Assembly (NCBI GenBank): GCA_007922195.1
Contig: ML682024.1
Location: 9,372,597-9,436,596, forward strand
DNA: 64,000 bases
Reading direction: 5' to 3'
DNA from: Podocnemis expansa
Lineage: Eukaryota > Chordata > Testudines > Podocnemididae
A program made the translations under genes and the position numbers. Positions 11,029 through 22,958 of the stretch are shown here, one piece after another. Under the pieces are notes generated by a model. The model saw only the letters and a program-made list of their open reading frames with translations. It did no database searches and was not told the DNA's origin. The first letter of the stretch is position 1. Every line of letters starts with the position of its first letter.

Positions 11029-11880
11029 TTAAGATGGCACGGACCTCACCTTTCCTATCTCATTTAAAATGAGTAGAACCCTTTCACTTGTTTCCTCTTG
11101 GGTACTCTCTCTATTGCTCCTATTGAGAGATATTTCCTGCATTCCCCTTGAAGTAGCAGTTTGTGAGACGGGTCCCTGAGTCTTAAGGGGAAGTTTTCTG
11201 TCCTGAGACCTATATCTGAATTGGATGGAGTATCCCCTGGATACTGTGTCCAGTATCCAACAGTTTGATGTGATGGTGGCCCACTGATGTAGAAATGGGC
11301 CTAGGTGGTGCTGGGATAGAGGAGGCTGGCAGGCATAACTGTGGTGGCCCACTTGCAACAGGTCAAAATCGCTGCATCTGGTTGGCAGAGCAGGATCTCC
11401 AACCCCTTGGTGGGGTGTTTGGTTGCTCATTTGAGGCCTAGGGCAGCTCCCACCCGGGCTGCTCTCCATGTCAGGACCCTATAATGATTCTGAGTCTGTT
11501 GGGATGACCTCTGACACAACCCCTGGTGTTGCTGTTGGTACTACTGATGCTGGGGCTGCTGCTGGGTGGGTTGGGACCTAAAAGGATGTTGAGCCACTTG
11601 AAGCATGTATATGCCCAGGGATCTGAGTGTGGCCCTAGAGTCCTTCACCCAGTGCAGCCTGGAATCTGTAGATTCAGCAAACAGCATGGGTCCTTTGAAG
11701 GGGAGGTCTTGTGTGGCCAACTATATTTGTGGGGAGGGACCAGACCCCTGTAGCCAAGCAGACCTCTGCATGGCAACTGCTGAGGCTATGATTTGGCTGG
11801 CCATGTCTCACACATCCCATGAGGTCATAAGGGCACTGCACGAGGCCAGCAGACCCTCCTCCACTATGGTCTTGTAGTCC

Positions 11881-12723
11881 TTAAGATCTTCTTGAGGGAC
11901 GACATCTTGGAAGCACTCCATGGACTTCCATAAACTGAATATGTATCAGCCTATAAGCACCTGGTGGTTGGTGATATAAAGCTGAAGTGCCAAGGAGGAG
12001 TAGATCTTCCTCACAAAGAGGTTCATCTTTATTCTTAGGGGTAGAGGCTGGTTGTCCCTGTCTTTCTTTCTGGTTGACTGTGTCAACCACTAAGGACCCA
12101 GGTGTGGGTTGGCTAAAAAGGAACGCAAATTTCTCTGGGGGGACATGGTATTTGCATTCTGCTATCTTGTACACTGGCAATATTGAGGACAGTGTTTGCC
12201 AGGGCGCCTCTGCTGTCTTGTACACCCCATCATGTAGCGGGACTGTGATCCTTGCTGGAGGGATCACATTGCCCATGTCAAAGAGAGGATCCAAATCCTC
12301 TGTGATGACCTCCACCTCTATGTTTAAGTTTGCAACCATACAGTTCAGGAGGTCCTGGTGAGTGCAGGGGTCATCCCTGTAGGCTAGAGGCCTCAGGTAA
12401 CCCAACTCATCTGGGGAGGAGGAAGAGTGGACCCTTGATCTACTGCACCAGAAGCACATGGCACTAGTGCTGGGCTCTTCTTCAGAGGCCTCCAAGGAGT
12501 GGAAGGCACGGTAGGAGGGTGATCTGAAAGAGCCCAGTGTTGTGGGCTCGTCCTGGGAGGGAATAGTCCATCCATTGGCTGGACCATTCCCTGAACAAGC
12601 ATGGTACTGACTCTCGGCATGCTGGAGAATGTTCCCTAACACAGCAGTGCTGATTGGAGCTGTGCCTGCGACTGCACGATCATCTCTCAACTTTGGTCGG
12701 TGCCAGGGAAGTAGATGAGGCAT
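11881..12723 (-). pseudogene. DIRS gag core, element 1
   Basis: A 280-residue open frame with the segment ECKYHVPPEKFAFLFSQ, then GSLVVDTVNQKE and ASTPKNKDE. It aligns by eye with the gag of DIRS element 2 (GKYHVPADRFGLLF, GSLVVDVVHQHKK, AATPKNKE at 16370-16510), which lies in the opposite orientation. Gag packages element RNA. This copy has lost the start of the protein to frame changes upstream. Confidence 0.75.
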
Positions 12724-13652
12724 GCACCAAAGAGCCTGTGCAGGAGAATGCCAAGGAGATAGGGAGGTATTATAAATACAGTTTTGGTTAAATTGTGATG
12801 GCTTGATGGATAGAGATAGGTCAGGTTTTTGTCAAACCATGACACCTTGATAGATAGAGTTGTCCAATGATACATGGACCTATCAAATTGATGGGTGGCA
12901 TCAAGAAAGGGGCATGTGGACCAATCAAGGGAAATTTGGATCCCAAAGGGGGACGAGTCAGTAGGTCCAAATAGGGTATAAGAACAAGAGTCCCAGAAAG
13001 CAAATTTCATGCAGCCAAGAGGTTGACAGCGAGTCCTGCTGTCAATTGAGCTGTTCCATTGCATTGAGAGCACCATGCTGCCAACAAATCTGTTAATATG
13101 GATTGTTTGCCATAGTGCTACATTGCAGTAAAGCCTAGCCTGGCACCTTCATTTCTACAAAGATCTGTGGTCATCTTGGTTTCCTCGATTTTGAGTGTTG
13201 CCTCAGTTTACATCTTGCACACAGGGTACACATTGGCCCTAGATCACTGAGCTAACTGAGTTCTCACTAGAGATCTGAGCCAGGGGTAATCCTGAGGGAT
13301 CATGCCTTCTGATACTCACACCCACATTGACACATGCAGCCAAACTGATATCAGAGCTGGACACAAAACAAAACTGATAAGAACACATCTTGCCTGATGT
13401 GCCTGACTGCACTATATCCAGCGTACCACAGGTAACTGAAGGAGGGCCTTCATAGCTTTGAAGGCCTCCGGTGTCAAAGGAATGGGCAGATTCTCCAGTT
13501 CCTTCCCATGTGAAGGGGGTGGTAGAGGGAAGCTTGAATGGCACCGAGGTTCTGATGCTGAGTCCGATGCTGACCTGGCCATCTTCAACTTGGTCGGGGA
13601 ATGGCTCCAAGGGGGCTCCAGTGCCGACTTGGCACATGGTGCGAGCGTGTCC

Positions 13653-13958
13653 TTAGGTGCCCACGATGTACTGGGGGCTAGTTGAAAAGCCTACTCCAAT
13701 GCCATGGAGCAGAGTCTCTGCTCTCTTTCCTTCTGTGTCCTTTGTTCGAAGGAATGAGATTGAGCATTTGTCAGTCCAGTGAGCCTCACCCAGGCATCTG
13801 AGGCACTTCTCTTGGGGGTCACTCACTGGGAAGGCCTTGCTGCAGCCCATGCATGGTTTGAAACTAGGCATGGTCTGCGGATTGTCAGAGCAATGTTCAG
13901 ACTCTAGCTGTTGAATGAGTTCATGTGGAGACACTGGATCATGGAGGTATGATATCAA
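13653..13958 (-). pseudogene. DIRS gag N-terminal zinc-binding segment, element 1
   Basis: The frame contains CMGCSKAFPVSDPQEKC followed by CLGEAHWTDKC, a Cys/His pattern (CxxC, then CxxCxxxHxxxxC) typical of the N-terminal region of vertebrate DIRS gag proteins. It precedes the gag core, but in a different frame. Confidence 0.75.
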
Positions 13959-14240
13959 TGAACAGATCTTCCATTTGGAGTGGGAAACTCATAAATGAAC
14001 TAGACAGGCTCTTGCATGAACATGAGAGCAGGCTCTTCCGGAACCATCGCTCAGGGCAGAAAGAAGGAACTGGGGAGGGTCAGGGTCATATATTTAGCTA
14101 CAGACATGGCCAGAGGGGGCATTGGCCACTTACTCTGCCCTAACAGTCAAGGGCAAAACGCTTTTTGGCCAACTGTGCACTGCAGCATGTAGACACCTGT
14201 AACTGAATGATGTGAGCAGGACTCGAAGAAGTCTTTCTGC

Positions 14241-15110
14241 TCCATGTCCTTTATTCAGACCCCTCCCTTCTGTGACCTACTCCCACCATCTAAGTGCTGT
14301 CTGTGTATATTTCTCTGAGCCTTCCCCACCCATGCTCCCCTCTTTTGCCTGGAGCTGTAAAGACACCAGGGCAGATGTCAGCATGTTTACTCCCATCACT
14401 ATAAACCTGCAGTGTGAATCTGTGGAATCTTGATTCCTTCCTGGGTTCTCAGGAGTTTGGCTTCCCTCCAGTGCAAAGGATACTGCTAAGTTGTGGATCC
14501 CCCACTCCTCATGGGCCTTGGCCAGCAAGAAGGGGATGGGGTACAGAGCACAGGTGAGATGAAGTTCTCCAAACATGTCCTGAACCTCAGTGTGTGAAAC
14601 CCGAGCAGAAAGGCCATTGCAGTTGCCTCCTGGCAGTAGTGGCCTGCTGGCTGACATATAGACAGCATGGGCCTCTTCTCAGAGATCTCATCCACCAATT
14701 GGTAACTTTCTTGTGGGACCCTAACCCCACTCCCAAAGCAGAGCCAGCCTGGACTGAAGTCTGGCCTGGAGCAGCCCCATAGTTAGGGATGCTGCACAGC
14801 ACAGCATCCTGGTGACACTAGCTTGGCATCCTCTCCTCATTCAGTCTCTCTCCTTCCCCATCCCCCACCCCCCAGCTGGTGCATCCCTAGAGCCTTGGCA
14901 CTGAAGCTGCTGTCAGTTCCCCCTTCTTGGGCCCACCGCCCCTTGTCACTGCCTCCCCCCATCAGCCAGGGTTGCAGTTCTCCATTAATGGCCTGCCTCT
15001 GGAAGGTATACATGCAGCAGGGGGAGTCACTGATTCCCTGTCTATGGCCCATTGGTGGGTTTGCTCGGGAATCTCCCAGGACATTTCTGTATCAGCCCAC
15101 TGGCCCAAAG
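14241..15110. other. Unclassified interval between the two DIRS elements
   Basis: Short frames occur on both strands, such as a 126-codon minus frame at 14277-14657, but none shows a family I recognise. No inverted or tandem structure was noticed. Confidence 0.4.
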
Positions 15111-15112
15111 GC

Positions 15113-15235
15113 CTTGGGGTTAGGGTAGGGTTACCAGATATCTGGGAAAAGGAGGACATGTCCTCTATTTTACCTTCATGTCCTCTGTCCTCCAGGCATT
15201 CTAAAAATAAGTGATTTTGTCTGGCTTTTTAATTC
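15113..15235 (+). repeat. Interspersed repeat TAGGGTTACCAGATAT...GGAGGACATGTCCTC
   Basis: Closely related to 38050-38165: both contain AGGGTTACCAGAT, AAAAGGAGGA, ATGTCCTC and TTTTGTCTGGCTTTTTA in the same order. The copy at 38 kb has a matching inverted right end; here only the left part is seen. Probably a short DNA transposon. Confidence 0.6.
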
Positions 15236-15600
15236 TGATGAGTAGAATCTTTAAAAAGAAAAGCCCTATAATAGCCAAGTTCCGAAGCACAGCAGAGGGA
15301 CCTTCCCCTAGCAGCTGGCTATTGGAGAGGTGAACTCTGGAGGTGGTCACATGCACACATGGCTCAACTGTAGTTCAGCACAAACCACTCCTCAGTAAGA
15401 AGTTGGAAATCCTTTCAGTGTGTGTTTAGCTGACTCATGTTTCCTAACAGTATTTTGTTTAGTTCAGAGAGTAGAGAAGGTGCTGCCTGACCTCAGGATG
15501 TGGGTTAGAGACCCAAGAAGAGGGTAGCAATATGGAGAGCTGGTAGGACTGGGGCAGAGTCCACCATACCCCAGTATTGATCCACAAGGATCAAAAAGGC
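15236..15600. other. Unclassified interval
   Basis: No gene, repeat structure or recognisable element was found. Confidence 0.4.
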
Positions 15601-15960
15601 CCAGAGCATGATTTGTGTTAGGCTCTGTCACAGCTTACCTCTCTATAAATTTATCAAACAGCCTTCAAGTCAGTTAGGTTTTTGTCCCCACTATTTCCAC
15701 ATAGGAAGCTGCTCCAGAACTTCACACTTCCGAAAATTGGAAAACTTTATCTAGTTTCCAGCCAAAACTTGTTGATGGCCAACTTATATCTATCTGTTCT
15801 TGTGTCCACACTGATACTTAAATAGCTCCTCTTCATCCCTGGAATTTATCCCTCTGTTGTATTTATGGAGAGCAATCATATTCTTTCCCAAGCATCCTTT
15901 TGGCTAAGCAATACCAGCTCTTTGGGTCTCCTCTCATACAGGTGTATAGATTTTTTTAAA
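15601..15960 (-). mobile_element. CR1-like LINE 3' fragment
   Basis: The phrases TTTATGGAGAGCAATCATAT and GGGTCTCCTCTCATACAGG are those of the reverse complement of a reptile CR1 3' region. The 3'-most hallmark is not seen, so it is an old fragment. Confidence 0.6.
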
Positions 15961-16069
15961 AAGTAATTAGAAAATCAGCAATAATTAAATGCCAACACCT
16001 GTGATGCTCTCTGGGTCTAGGGGACTGTTCAGGATTGTTTTCATATTAATATTTCATATTTACAATAAT

Positions 16070-16787
16070 CCATATGTAATATGCCATCATGAGAACATTC
16101 TCCAGCATAGTCGCACAAATCTCACTGTACTAGGTCACATTCATACCCTGTGGGAGACTTTGACACTTGGCACCGGTGCTGCTGTTCGTCAACCCATTCA
16201 GCACTGGCCCTAACTTTGGATCACCTGGTATGTAAGCGCAAAAGGAAGTGCTCCTCTTCATCCCCACGGTGCAAAGTGAGAGTGGCAGTGCCGATTCACA
16301 GCGGAGTCCCAAAGATCACACATGCCAGATGGCAGACTCCATCATTGATCCTCCCAGTTCTAAGGGGGCAGAGGGGAAGTACCATGTTCCTGCGGACAGG
16401 TTTGGCTTACTCTTTAAGCATCTCACAGCAGGGTCATTGGTAGTGGATGTGGTTCACCAACACAAGAAGCAGGATCAACCAGCTGCCACCCCGAAAAATA
16501 AAGAGGCCAAGAAGATGGACCTATTTGGGAGGAAAATGTACTTCACAACAGCCCTGCAACTGCACATAGCCAATCATCAGGCCCTCATGCACAGATATGT
16601 TTTTAACCTGAGGAGGTACATGGAGAGGTTCAAGGACCTCATCCTCTCTGACCATGCACTGGATTACAATACACTAGTGGAGGAGGGTCTCCTAGCAGCA
16701 CACACTACACTCCTGTCCTTGTGGGATGCCATGGACATGGCCAGCAGTGGGGTAGCATCGGCCATTGCTATGCACAGGAGCACCTAG
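16070..16787 (+). pseudogene. DIRS gag, element 2
   Basis: The 16248-16787 frame carries GKYHVPADRFGLLFKHL, GSLVVDVVHQHKKQDQ, then FTTALQLHIANHQALMHRY, the conserved DIRS gag core, and ends with a stop at 16785. The upstream frame at 16150-16443 holds the N-terminal part with a basic KRKRK cluster. The equivalent region of element 1 (11881-12723) is on the opposite strand. Confidence 0.75.
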
Positions 16788-16959
16788 CTGCAGGGCTCAG
16801 GACCATCCCCACAAATGCAATAGTCCATTCAGAACCTCCCCTTCAAACGCCCATCACTGTTTGCTGGGTCAATTGACACAAAGCTTCATGGCATGAAAGA
16901 TTCCTAAGCCACTTTCCATTCTCTGGGCATGTACACTCCGCAGACAGACTTTTTGCCCT

Positions 16960-17035
16960 AACCAGCTGCAGCAGCAATACCAACAGCAACAACAGCAGCA
17001 AAAGCAGCAGGCCCCTTCTCATCAGCCCTCCCAAT
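16960..17035 (+). repeat. CAG/CAA-rich polyglutamine linker in DIRS element 2
   Basis: CAGCAGCAATACCAACAGC and the following CAG/CAA codons encode a Gln run (QQQYQQQQQQQ) typical of the segment after DIRS gag. The Leu-rich minus-strand frame here is its shadow. Confidence 0.65.
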
Positions 17036-17399
17036 CATCATACCGCCTGTAAGACAGTAGGGACAGGAATAGTTTTGAAAGGGGGTCCTGGGCCCAGGGC
17101 AACAACCAAACTGCCCAACATGGCAAAAACACCCAGCCATGACACAGAGGCAGAGGTTTTGACCTCTTGCCTGAGGGCCACCACAGCTCCCAGAACCAGA
17201 CCCCACCATTCTGGAACTGTCTGGCCCCCTTTCAACATTGGTGGGGCAAGAGAACATCAGACTGCTGTATCCTAGACATGGTCTCACAAGGCTACTCCAT
17301 CCAAGTCAGGATGAGACCCTTGGACCGAAAACTGCCCCTTCATCACAGAAATGGCTCCCCTCCCACAAGACCCTACTGGAGCAAAAATGCCAGAAGCTT

Positions 17400-18130
17400 C
17401 TGGCCTTGGGAGCAATAGAGTGAGTTCCCGTAAGGAGCAAGGGAGGGGTTTCTACTCCCATTACTTCCTGGTTCTGAAGGCAAATGGGGGCCTACAGCCC
17501 ACTTTATACCTCAGGGCTATGAACAAATACTTAAAGAAAATAAAGTTCTGAATGGTCTCCCTGTCTCACGTTATTCCCTCTTTAAATCCAGAGGATTGGT
17601 TTGTGGCCCTCGACTTAAAGGATGCCTATTTCCACACTTCCACAAGAAAAAGGCACAGGAAGTTCCTCTGCTTCATGGTGGGCGAGGGGCACGTCCAGGT
17701 CACTCCCCTCCCCTCCGGTCTCTCATTAGCCCCAAGGGTCTTCACAAAGTGCATCATGGCCATAGCGACCTGCTTGAGAAAAGAAGGGCTATGGATATTC
17801 CCATACTTAGATGATTCGTTAATAAGAGAAAGCCAAGCATCAAGTCCAAAGCGGTGTCTGTGTACTGCAGAACATGTGCAGCAGGATAGGTCTCCTTATA
17901 AAAATGGAAAAATCAAAACTCACTCTGTTCAGAATAGAGTTCATAGGGGCACAGTTGGACTCCCTAAGGGCAAGGGTCTCACTTCCCCACCCAGGTTTCA
18001 GTCCCTCTCTACCATCATTTCAGAACTGCACTGTGCTCCCTCCCACCATAACTGCAAAGCATTGCCTTCAGCTGCTAAGCCACATGGTGGCCTCCGCTTA
18101 CTTGATGAGAACAGCCTGCCTCTGCATGAG
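17400..18130 (+). pseudogene. DIRS reverse transcriptase, element 2
   Basis: The frames at 17351-17551 and 17552-18367 are separated by one stop. Seen motifs are FYSHYFLVLKANGG, then VALDLKDAYFH (motif A with its Asp), LPSGLSLAPRVFTK (motif B) and PYLDDSLI (motif C, here LDD). A frame change near 17870 moves the sequence to the frame with MEKSKLTLFRIEFIGAQLDS, the conserved block after the YLDD box. RT copies element RNA into DNA. The catalytic residues survive, but stops and the frame change disable it. Confidence 0.85.
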
Positions 18131-18640
18131 ATCCCTACAGTCATAGCTAGCAAAAGCGTTCTTCCCACAGTGCTATTCCCTGAACTGGGTATTCACTATC
18201 CAAGGGAGGCAGTATTGAACTCACTAAGAATATGTCAGAGCCCAGAGTTTGCATGCAAAGGGGTCACTTTCAAAGCTCGGAACCCCTCCCTCACCCTGAT
18301 CACAGATATGTCAGACTTAGGATGGGGAACCCACATCACGGGCGGCTTGTCCACTCAGAGAACATGATCATAGGTAGACACCACCCTCCACATAAATGTG
18401 GAAGAGCTGAGGGCAATATGCCTAGCATATGGAGCCTTCCTAGCCAAGACAGAAGGGAAGACAAGACAGGTCCTGACTGACATCATAACAGCCATATTCT
18501 ACATCAACAGTCAGGGCAGTGCACACTCACCTTCACTGTCTGAGGAAGCGTCCCTACAGTGGGACCTAGCACTGAAATTCAACTTCAGCCCAATAGCTTC
18601 TCACTTGTGGGGGGTGAACTGCAGCCAGGACCACAAATTT
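18131..18640 (+). pseudogene. DIRS RNase H, element 2 (N-terminal part)
   Basis: LTLITDMSDLGWGTHITGG carries the first RNase H aspartate block. After a stop near 18365 the 18398-18850 frame continues with EELRAICLAYGAFL (Glu block) and TDIITAIFYINSQGS. The frame then runs into the Penelope-like insertion. The C-terminal part resumes at about 23480. Confidence 0.8.
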
Positions 18641-18839
18641 AGCAGGTTCCAAAAGTGCAGCTGTGTTAGTCTAGTTCAGCAAAAGAAGCAAGGTGTCCTG
18701 TGGCACTTAAAGACTAACAGATCTATTTATCACATGAGCTTTTGTGGGAGGAGTCCAAAAAGAATATTTTTTCTTGCAGTGTTGGGAGGAAGGAACCTGT
18801 GGGTCACTGCATTGATCGGTGGTGTTATAGAAATATTCT

Positions 18840-19670
18840 TTGAGTCTTAGAGAACTACTTTCCTGATTATGTGGACTTCCTCTTCAGACCCTATGTTATC
18901 AACACTCCTAGCTATCTACGAGACACCACAGCGTTCCTGAGGAAAATCCAGTCCCATCGGTGAGCTTCCAGAAAACACCTTCCTGGCCACTGTGGATGTG
19001 GAAGCGCTTTACACCAACATCCCACACAATGATGTAGTACAAGCTATTAGAAGAACCATCCCCATAGATACCACAGCACACCTTGTGACTGAGCTTTGTG
19101 ACTTTGTGCTCACCTGTAACCATTTCAGATTTGAAGATAATTCATACCTCCAAGTCAGTGGCACTGCTCTGGGTACCTGCATGGCCCCACAATATGCTAA
19201 CATTTTTATTGGCAACTTAGAACAATGTTTCCTCAAGTCTCATCCCAAAGCACCTCTCCTCTACTTATGCTGCATTAATGACATCTTCATCATCTGGACC
19301 CATGGCGGGGATGCTTTGGAAGATTTCCAAAGAGATTTTAACAATTTCCACTCCACAATCAAAGTTAGCGTGGAACACTCCACACAGGAGCTCCACTTTC
19401 TGGACACAACAATTAGGGATGAACACATCATCACCACCCTATACTGAAACCCTACTGATTAGTATAGTTACCTACATCCCTTTAGCTTCCATCCAAAACA
19501 CACCACACAATCCATTGTCTACAGCCAAGCCCAAAGATATAACCAAATTTGCTCTGAACCCTCAGATAGAGACAGGCAGCTTCAGGATTTCTATCAAGCA
19601 TTCTTAGAACTACAGTATCCACCTGCCAAAGTGATGAAACAGATTGACAGAGCTATATGGGTATCCTAAT
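18840..19670 (+). pseudogene. Penelope-like reverse transcriptase
   Basis: The 151-codon frame 18992-19447 reads MDVEALYTNIPHNDVVQAIR (motif A), SGTALGTCMAPQYANIFIG (motif B) and CINDIFIIWTHG (motif C, expected YIDD), then FLDTTI. Upstream, FRPYVINTPSYLRDTTAFLRK is the RT N-terminus, separated by a stop near 18961. Loss of the first Asp of the YIDD box and the stops make it inactive. This RT class groups near telomerase. Codons after 19447 continue in another frame to about 19670. Confidence 0.85.
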
Positions 19671-19800
19671 GTCAACTACTGCAGGAGAGGCCCAAACCAG
19701 AAAACAATAGAATGCCACAGGTGACTACATACAACCCCCAAGTCAGACCTCTATAATAGATCATTAAGTACATACAGCCTATTTTAAAAGATGATCCCTC

Positions 19801-21112
19801 GGGCTATGTTCACACAGGGAGGACTTGTTTCAAAACAAGACGTTTCAAAATAAGCTGTTTCGAAATAACTCTTTATTTCGAAACACCTTATTTCGAAGGA
19901 CAACAACAGTGTCCTCGAAATAAGGGAGCGAAATAGCATGTCCACAGTGTGAACATGCTATTTTGCTTGGGGAGGGGACTGCAGGCACCCACAGGGTGCA
20001 GCGCAGAGGGGCGTTGCACCACACGGGCCCCAGCAGCCCTCTGCAGGCACCCGCCAGGTGAGGCGCAGCGGGGTGCCTCACCATGGGGGTTTAAAGCCCA
20101 GGCTGCCCCCAAACCTTGTGGCGGGGTCCTGGGGGCCTGGCTGGAGCCCGTTGCTGCAGGGGCCAGAATGAGCGCAGGCCCCCGGGACTCCCCGGCACAG
20201 CCGCTCCTGCCAGGGGTGAGGCTGGGTATCCCCAGGTATCCCTGGCCCCGCCCCCGGCAGGAGCTGGGGAGCTGGGGATTCCGGGGGCCGGCGCTCACGC
20301 TGGCCCCTGCAGCAATGGGCTCCAGCCGGGTGCCCGGGATCCCGCCGCCAGGTTTGCGGGCAGCCCAGGCTTTAAACCCCCGGGGTCAGGTGCCCCAATG
20401 AGCCTCACATGGCGGGTGCAGCGCAGCCAGGTGTCCGCAGCCCGGTGCAGGCACCCGTGGGGTGAGGCACAGCCCTGCTGTCCCCTGCAGACACCCAAGG
20501 GGTGAGGCACAGCCCCCCACCTCACCCCCCGGGTGCCTGCTGTCCCCTGCAAACACCTGCGGGGTGCAGTGCCCCTCTGCGCTGCACCCTGCGGGTGCCT
20601 GCCGTCCCCTCCTCCGGCCAGCAGACACCCCTCAGCACCCTGGCCAGGGTGCTGAGGGTTCCCTGGCCAGGGTGCTGAAGGGGCAGCCCTTCCTCCCAGG
20701 GTGCTTAGCACCCTGGGATGAAGGTCAAATGTTGTTTCGGAACACTTTGTTCCGAAACAACATGTTCGCACAGGGNNNNNNNNNNNNNNNNNNNNNNNNN
20801 NNNNNNNNNNNNNNNNNNNNNNNNNNNNNNNNNNNNNNNNNNNNNNNNNNNNNNNNNNNNNNNNNNNNNNNNNNNTTCGGAACACTTTGTTCCGAAACAA
20901 CATGTCCGCACAGGGCTGTTTCAAAACCACTGGTTTTGAAACAACCCTGTTTTGAAAAAAAAAAGTGGTTTGAGCTGTTCCAAAAGAATGGCGGCCATTT
21001 CGAAACAAGCAGTTTGCTTGTTTCGAAATGGCCGTGCGTCATGTGGCCATGGCCGTTCTTATTTTGAAACAACCTCTGTTGTTTCGAAATAAGAAGTGTG
21101 TGTGAACATACC
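19801..21112. mobile_element. TTTCGAAA-subfamily DNA transposon (copy B2), contains an assembly gap
   Basis: It starts GGGCTATGTTCACACAGG and ends GTGTGTGAACATACC. Flanks are CTC (19798-19800 and 21113-21115), a 3-bp duplication; TCG/TCA is an alternative reading. TTTCGAAA-type palindromes fill both subterminal regions and the interior is GC-rich. The Penelope reading is continuous across it. A run of 100 N lies at 20776-20875. Confidence 0.8.
20776..20875. other. Assembly gap of exactly 100 N
   Basis: The round length suggests a gap of unknown size. The 40 bases before it (20736-20775) and the 40 bases after it (20876-20915) are the same apart from one base. Confidence 0.95.
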
Positions 21113-21119
21113 CTCAGTC

Positions 21120-21290
21120 TCTCAAGCCTTGGGAGACAGACCTCTCCCTGCCTACAGACAGCCCCATAATTTTAACCACAAGCAACTACTGACCTAACAA
21201 CAGAACCATTAAAGCAGGCACACGCCCTTGCAAGAAACCACATTGCCAAAATTGCCGACATATCTGCACAAAGGACAGCATCATACAGGG
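21120..21290 (+). pseudogene. Penelope-like Cys-rich spacer between RT and endonuclease
   Basis: Translated in frame, the sequence gives a Pro/Arg/Asn-rich stretch followed by CKKPHCQNCRHICTKDSI, the CxxxxCxxC-type motif found between RT and GIY-YIG domains in vertebrate Penelope-like elements. A short stretch continues at 21888-21994 (KGSFTWSATNVIYAF) beyond a nested insertion. Confidence 0.65.
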
Positions 21291-21882
21291 GTAAAATTAA
21301 GCTGGAATGCAGGGGAATGCCATTCCAGGACCCACTATCTTTAGGGGCTCTGCGTTCCAGGGTCCCTAAAAATAGAATATACAGCTGGAATGCTGCATTC
21401 CAAGGGCCACCATTGAAAAATAGCAGGCCCCGGAACGCAGCGTTGTGGCACCATGTACTATTTTTAGGGGCCCAAAATCTGGGCCCCTAAAAATAGCCAG
21501 CCCTGGAATGGTGTTCCATAGCATTGCAGCAGGCAGTGGTGGGCGTTTGACCAGGGTCATTCCTGGGCAGGGCTCAGCCCCATCCCAACCCCCTTCCCGT
21601 CCACGCTCTGCCCCCAACCTGGGGCCTGCAGTGTGCTGCTGCACCTGACCTGGGGCCTACTGCCCCCATCTCCCGAGCCACACCACTGGTGCTGGTAAGT
21701 GCTGGGGTGGCTCGGCTTGCACTCGGAGGGGTATTGGGGGCAGGGGATGGGGCACTGCTAAGTAGGGGGAGCAGAAGCCTGTCTCCAGGGGCCCACCCTT
21801 GGGGGGAACCATCATGGGAGGGGGCCCACAGGTGCAGGGGGAGCCCCACAGGTGTGGGGGGTCCACTGGCAAGGGGGCATTC
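21291..21882. mobile_element. Short element with GGAATGC/GCATTCC repeats, nested in Penelope
   Basis: The Penelope sequence is interrupted between two copies of CAGGG (21286-21290, 21883-21887). The insert contains several GGAATGC...GCATTCC hairpin units separated by CCCTAAAAATAG-like sequence. A related segment lies near 38170-38245. No coding capacity. Class unknown. Confidence 0.6.
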
Positions 21883-21994
21883 CAGGGACCCTCAAATTAC
21901 ACCTTAACCCGTGCCATCATACAACTTAATCAAGCCAGCTACTCCACCAAAGGCTCATTCACCTGGTCAGCCACTAATGTGATTTATGCCTTCA

Positions 21995-22957
21995 TGGGGC
22001 AACAGAGGTTGTTTCGAAATAAGAAGTGCCATGGCCACACGATGCACGGCCATTTCGAAACAAGCAAACAGCTTGTTTTGAAATGGCCGTGGTTGTTTTA
22101 AAATAGCTTAAACCTCATTGCGTGTTGAAACAGGGTTGTTTCGAAACCAGAGGTTTCGAAACAGCCCTGTTTGGACATGTTGTTCCGGAACAGTGTTCCG
22201 AAACAACATGTCACCTTCCTCCCAGGGTGCTTATCACCCTGAGAGGAAGTGCAGCCCCCCCTCAGCACCCTGGCCAGGGTGCTGAGGGGTGTCTGCTGGG
22301 GCGGGGCGGCGCGGGGCGCCGCCGCACGCCACCAGTGCCCGCAGGGGACTGCAGGCACCCGCCAGGAGAGGGGCAGTGGGGCGCCTCACCCCAGGGGCTT
22401 TAAAGCCCCCACTGCCCCCAAACCTGGGTGGGCAGCCCCCGCGCGCGGCTGGAGACCACTGCTGCCGGGGCCAGAATGAGCGCCGGCACGGAATCCCCCC
22501 CTCGATGTTTCTCTCAGGGGCGGGGCCCCGGGGGCTGCCCCAGCCCCGCCCCCGGCAGGAGCGTCAGCGCGGGGGATTCCACGCCAGTGCTCACTCCGGC
22601 CCTGGCAGCAGCGGTCTCCAGCCGCGCGCTGGGGCTGCGCCCCCAGGTTTCGGGGCAGTGGGGGTTTTAAAGCCCCCGGGGTTAGGCGCCCCGCCGCCCC
22701 TCTCCTGGCGGGTGCCTGCAGCCCCTGCAGGCACCTGCAGAGTAAAGCACCCAGCCGCGCTTTACGCCGCAGGTGCCTGCAATCCTCTCCCCTGGCAAAA
22801 TAGCATGTCCACTCTGTGGACATGCTATTTCGCTGCCTTATTTCGAGGACAAAGTTTTTTGTCCTCGAACTAAGGTGTTTCGAAATAATGTTATTTTGAA
22901 ACAGCTTGTTTCGATACGTCTTGTTTCGAAACAAGCATACCCTGTGTGAACATAGCC
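21995..22957. mobile_element. TTTCGAAA-subfamily DNA transposon (copy B3), left end damaged
   Basis: The right end, GTGTGAACATAGCC, and the subterminal TTTCGAAA palindromes match copies B2 and B4. On the left only GGG is followed directly by CAACAGAGGTTG, a motif that lies about 40 bases inside complete copies, so the outer end was deleted. The Penelope reading resumes at about 22958. Confidence 0.75.
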
Positions 22958-22958
22958 A

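Larger units (their letters stand above)
11029..14240 (-). mobile_element. DIRS-type retroelement 1, minus strand (gag to start of RT)
   Basis: Reading on the minus strand from about 14240, the element has a terminal-repeat remnant (about 14085-14235), a gag zinc motif, gag core, a Gln-rich linker and the first part of RT (WATITSNCWILDTVSRGYSIQ at 11200-11290), where it is truncated. Stops and frame changes are frequent. The terminal sequence, with TAGACACCTGTAACTGAATG at 14190-14215, matches the end of DIRS element 2 at 25250-25275 in the orientation expected of DIRS inverted terminal repeats. Confidence 0.8.

Noticed and set aside
16843..17034. Poly-leucine minus-strand peptide resembling a signal or membrane segment
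   Set aside because: It is the antisense of the CAG/CAA glutamine linker of DIRS gag.
20295..21072. Frames spanning the 100-N run
   Set aside because: They contain only unknown residues in the middle and run through transposon ends.
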